A DNA stretch of 64,000 nucleotides from Taenia hydatigena (Eukaryota; Platyhelminthes; Cestoda; Cyclophyllidea; Taeniidae), in the NCBI GenBank assembly GCA_036345935.2, contig JADWOT020000009.1, positions 324,287-388,286 of the forward strand, given 5' to 3'. Made by a program: the position numbers and the translations under genes. Below, in pieces: positions 59,976-64,000 of this stretch. The notes beneath the pieces were generated by a model. That model was not told where the DNA came from. It saw nothing but the letters and a program-made list of their open reading frames with translations, and ran no database searches. The first letter of the stretch is position 1. The number at the start of each line of letters is the position of its first letter.

Positions 59976-60390
59976 TGCCACTCGCGAGAGTTGGTTGATT
60001 TTATCATTCCATTGCTTGACGCCGCTTATTAAGGAAATGTCTTAGTTTTGAATTCACAGACACTACACGCTCATTACAAACCAGAGCATACTTGGAAGCC
60101 TCGGTTTGGGAAGTGTTTAATCTCCATGGCATATCCAGCGAATCTTGGGACAAGATCAGCGGAAGTGATGAATGTGCATAGTTGACAACTCCCTTGCAAG
60201 TTAAAAGCTAAAAAGAAAGCACAAATTTGGAAGAAAGTGGTTGGTCCCATTTTCTTGCTGTAAGCTAGATAGATAGACGCCTTCGCCCCAACTCTTCTCT
60301 TGATTCCCTAGCCAGCGATGAACACAAATTCCAGTGACTAAAGAGCCTAGGCCATTGTCTAATGTTTCTTCTGCTTTTTTTCCTACAAAG

Positions 60391-60568
60391 ATTATTTCAA
60401 TTGATCCAGTACGCTTACCACGGGGATTTCCCTTACAAAAGGGTTCCTTTTGCGGCAAAAATCGGCCTAGTTCCACTAGAAACGGTGAGAATGAGGAAAA
60501 AGTTGTACCATGAATCATGTGACTACTTCTTGTCTGACAAGGCGGTTGGCCTTGGCACTTACTTGTAA
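60391..60568 (+). CDS. Possible terminal exon, unknown protein
   Basis: After a strong pyrimidine tract and acceptor (TTTTTTTCCTACAAAG), the plus strand is open to TAA at 60566-60568: LFQLIQYAYHGDFPYKRVPF followed by AAKIGLVPLETVRMRKK and YHESCDYFLSDKAVGLGTYL. The composition is protein-like and the acceptor is good, but I recognise no family and found no matching upstream exon. Confidence 0.35.
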
Positions 60569-62740
60569 CCATTACGCCCCGGAAACGAGCGTGAGGGGGA
60601 AATAGAACGGGACTCTCACCTTTTAAATATTATGGACAAAGTTGTCCGGCCCCGGCCACTTGAATGCTTCAATCACCCCTGAATCGACGGATTGTTCAAA
60701 GATGGCTGTGGTGGGGTAATGACAACTGTGCAGTCAAGCGAAAAAGTGGATCAAGCGGGAAGCTACAAGTCTCCTAGAAGCAAAGTTCTATCTCATCTTA
60801 GAAGTGGAGCAGGGGCTAGGATGAGACAGTATCTCCCTCCACCTAGCTTAAAGTACGCTACGAGGTCTCACAGATGAGTTTTGCAGCTGTATGAGGTTTA
60901 AAGTGAGACTTGAATTTGTTATGTAAGAGTCCTACTCCCTTCTGACGAATTCACTATTCCTAATCGATTCTGAAGAAGGAGATATTGCTGGACACATTCC
61001 ATTGTATCACATATTACAACAAGTGAATTTCCTGGGCACCACGCACCCCAAAGCCCAGTGTTCTAGGGATAAAGTGGGTGGATTGTTTGCAGACAATCGG
61101 TAATAATTAGTCTTTCAGTGCAAAAGTCATTGCACACCACAAACAGTTCTTTCCCACTAGCAAATTCATGCAGCATGATAGGCCTTGAGACTTATTGACC
61201 GTCGTCTATGACTAATATGTGTGGGTGGGACCTACCTACTTGGCTTTCACCTCCACCTTTCCAGTTGGTGGGACTACCAACGAACTGTTTCATCACTCAT
61301 GTGCAAGTTGACTGCATCTTTTGGCACATTACCCTCGAATAACGCGAAATTTTTTAGTCTCTTTAAGAATAATGAGTCTCCCTTGACGTGGCGCAGCCAA
61401 CTTGAAGTGACTGATTCCTCACTAGGACCAAATAGCGTTCCTAGTAGTAAGTTCTACTATCGTGTGTTTCATAAGAAGGTTGTGCAACTTGGAAATAAAG
61501 TTAAACCCGGTTCATTAAACAGACAAACTCGATACTTTATGGTTGGTAGGTGAAAGGGTGGACGGATGGATAGACAAACAAACAGATGCAGCCGTATACG
61601 CTTAGAATGTCTCAACCATTGACAGGAGGTCAGGGGGCGAGGTACTGCCTAAGACCACACAAGCCCGCCTAGTCACTTCACATAGATGGGATTGAGGTGC
61701 ATCAAAAGTCAGCAAAATTGTAATCGCCCTTCATGCTCACAAAAAAATAGAAAAAAAGAGAAATCATCAGTCCTTGACAGATGTGATAATCTAATCAGCA
61801 CTTCGGCATTGGAGGAAAGAAAGCACGACCTTTTTAAAGTGGCCCTCTCAACCCGACCGGCAAAGTGAAACATCAGCATCAAATTTTTGTCCCTCCACCA
61901 CCAGTTAAATTTGTCTAAGAGAAATGAACCACTTTAAACGTCCTTCCACTCGCTTATCGATTTTTGTGTCAAAAATGAAGAAATATTTATTTTAAGGAAC
62001 ACATTGAGAGAGAAACAATTTAACTAGTGAAGCTTCATTCCATTACCTTACTCTCCACTTTTACTCCTTATTATCCTCTTGTAAGGCCTTTTTCCTGCAA
62101 ACCCTATTTAGTTGTCCAAGTGATCAGTCCTAAAAGACAATTACTAAAATTTGTCGCATACCTTCTTTTGACACCTTTCAATCGGTGAGGTACTCGCCAC
62201 TCCAATCCATTCTCAGGCATCCCTTTCCATCTAACGATAAGGTGCCTACTTTTATTAAGCGCCTTACCTCCAAAATCAAGCATCTCAGCAATTTTCACCT
62301 CTATTAACACCACCCCTTTTAATTGCCGACCCTCCGTTCTAATTTCTATGCGGCGGTGCGATTTTTAAACGCCAACAATAGGTGACATTCATCAACTGAA
62401 GAACTGTGATTAAGGGAATATGGGGAACGAGGACGAGAGCGTCGAAGAGTATGGTACAAGGTCTTCTCACATGTAAGGTTTGCGCCTCTTTGAGGCACAA
62501 GGCGTTTGCGCTGCCCTTTGAGAGTACCGTCACAAAGGTCTGACCAATTTAGTCGAAGGAGGTGTGGCTTCACACAGTACTGTTGTACCGAGTCTGTAGA
62601 TATCTTCAATGTGTGAATAAATACCAGTGAACATTTGTATGTGAATTGCATCACACACACACGAACAAAGAAAGCCTAGTGTTCTAGAGTACGGATGAAG
62701 TGGTGTGTGCCTCAGAGGTGTCTGGTGTACAGAAGGCGTC
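60569..62740. other. Stretch without a supported gene
   Basis: A 110-codon plus-strand frame at 61221-61553 ends beside a donor-like GTAGGT but is otherwise unsupported. No mobile element was recognised before the repeat at 62741. Confidence 0.3.
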
Positions 62741-62993
62741 CCATTTGTTTGGCCACTTCTTTTTTCTCAACTAATTCATCTGTAAACAAATTGCTGTATC
62801 ACAGAAACATCACTCGGAGGACGCATGATACCGTTCTGCCTCATTGTCCAGTGGTAATAAAGTAATAAGCTTTCTCCTCGAACACGCTGAATCGTCCTCT
62901 GAGTGACTGATTAATTGGCAGAGTCGGGCAGTTGTTATGCCTCACTTCTGGTGATAAGTTTCGCTACCGGCATTCAAACATTTTCCAAATGCC
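62741..62993 (-). repeat. Unclassified interspersed repeat, copy 2
   Basis: Minus-strand copy of the repeat at 50934-51140. The core 62874-62954 is the conserved 81 bp. Relative to copy 1 it carries about 35 extra bases around 62830-62865, so one copy has an indel. Outer similarity ends near 62741 and 62993. Confidence 0.75.
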
Positions 62994-64000
62994 TATTGTT
63001 GGTGAATAAGTCGATCCTTTCCAATTTCTGCAATGTCCACTTGTGATGGTGACGCTTCGACAGTTGATATATGCCTCTTTAATCTTCTGCACAAAAAGCG
63101 AGACGCATCCTCTTCAATTTAGCCAGGCATCGTGACTTAATAACGCAAACTTACTTACTCACCATATATAACCATCTGAAGTCGAGAGGCAGGCACCAAC
63201 AAAACTGTAATTGACCAGTCAGTAAGACGACTTTTGGTTTAATTTTTGGACGTTTTTACTGCCATCTGCTACCATAGGTGCTCTTCCGTATTCACTTCTA
63301 CCACAGCAACCTCTGTGCTCTTCCATGCCTCAACACGAATTTGGCTCCTCTGAAGTTCAAATGACATCTCTCAGAGAGGCTGAGCGCTCTTGAGGTGTTC
63401 CACCAAATGGACAGGAGTCGTAGCATCGACCTGGTGACCGACTTGAAGGAGCAAGTTCGAACAGCTCTCTTTCTCGCTAATGTTCTCTGTTCTCTTCACA
63501 CTTGTTTGGCTGTCTGCTCGGATGTGGGCTCCTTTTTGCCTAATTAATCGAAATTTTACCGTATTGACGTATATCGAATTACATCTGGGTGTCCGTGAGA
63601 GGGGATGAATTGTTCCAAGTGCCTTCTGAGCAAACAGAAATTTATGGTTTTCACTTTCCTAACTACGCTACTTATAAACCTCACCGACTTCAGTAGTATG
63701 CTTGAGACAATTTACAAATTCGAAAGTCTGATTTTGAGGTAATTTTAAGTCTGTCGGAACAGTGAATCTGTCAAACTCCTTGACATCGGTATGTATGCCA
63801 CCTCACATCGTATTTAAACAGATCTGGTGTAATCCATCCCGACCCAATACAACCCAATTGAAGTCACCGCTACTGACGACAAAATGAGAGAGTGGTGATG
63901 CGTGGGCGCGTGGGTCTAGGAAATCGTGAACGATGATCCAACGCTCTTGTGAAAGAAGCTATCAAGTTCCATATGCGGATATTTACAAAAGACCTGGAGA
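62994..64000. other. Window end, nothing recognised
   Basis: About 1 kb without a supported gene, RNA gene or repeat. Confidence 0.35.

Noticed and set aside
62104..62313. Minus-strand frame with SRHLIVRWKGMPENGLEWR, reminiscent of a chromodomain
   Set aside because: Only about 15 residues fit and the aromatic cage and flanking helix are absent; probably chance.

Overview
The window is eukaryotic nuclear DNA, very probably from a cyclophyllidean tapeworm and most likely a taeniid. Genes are split into many short exons by GT-AG introns (42 bp to 2.7 kb). The conserved proteins are animal-like (intersectin, TRMT5, MNAT1, an ATP6AP2 tail, an SLC35A transporter). The dominant mobile element is a non-coding LTR element with about 185-bp LTRs, matching the architecture of the TRIM elements reported from taeniids. 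The species cannot be fixed from sequence alone.

Layout. 0-1.5 kb: first coding exon of a nucleotide-sugar transporter (minus strand); the rest lies off the window. 5.2-11.0 kb: an unrecognised plus-strand gene of about eight exons with a Ser/Arg-rich tract. 11.5-28.7 kb: a compact minus-strand cluster, in transcription order intersectin (21 exons joined in frame, 28731 down to 17502), a 66-codon ATP6AP2 C-terminal cistron starting 210 bp after it, MNAT1 (five exons) and TRMT5 (five exons), converging on the plus-strand gene. From 29 kb on the window is gene-poor: TRIM copies including a nested pair, Ty3/gypsy pol remnants, a two-exon minus-strand prediction at 40 kb, a six-exon plus-strand gene with an internal repeat motif at 46.5-48.3 kb, microsatellites, and a two-copy unclassified repeat near 51 and 62.9 kb.

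How the genes relate. Intersectin is an endocytic scaffold and Cdc42-type exchange factor, ATP6AP2 is a V-ATPase accessory protein, MNAT1 assembles the CDK-activating kinase of TFIIH, and TRMT5 makes m1G37 in tRNA. Their functions are unrelated, but they sit head to tail on one strand. The ATP6AP2 cistron has a 3' splice site and no AUG of its own before its membrane segment. It is in frame with the AUG that ends flatworm spliced leaders, which points to polycistronic transcription resolved by trans-splicing.

Limits. Exon joins were made by eye from reading-frame phase, GT-AG signals and remembered family sequences. No alignment, expression or repeat search was run. Many short open frames in the second half could not be supported.
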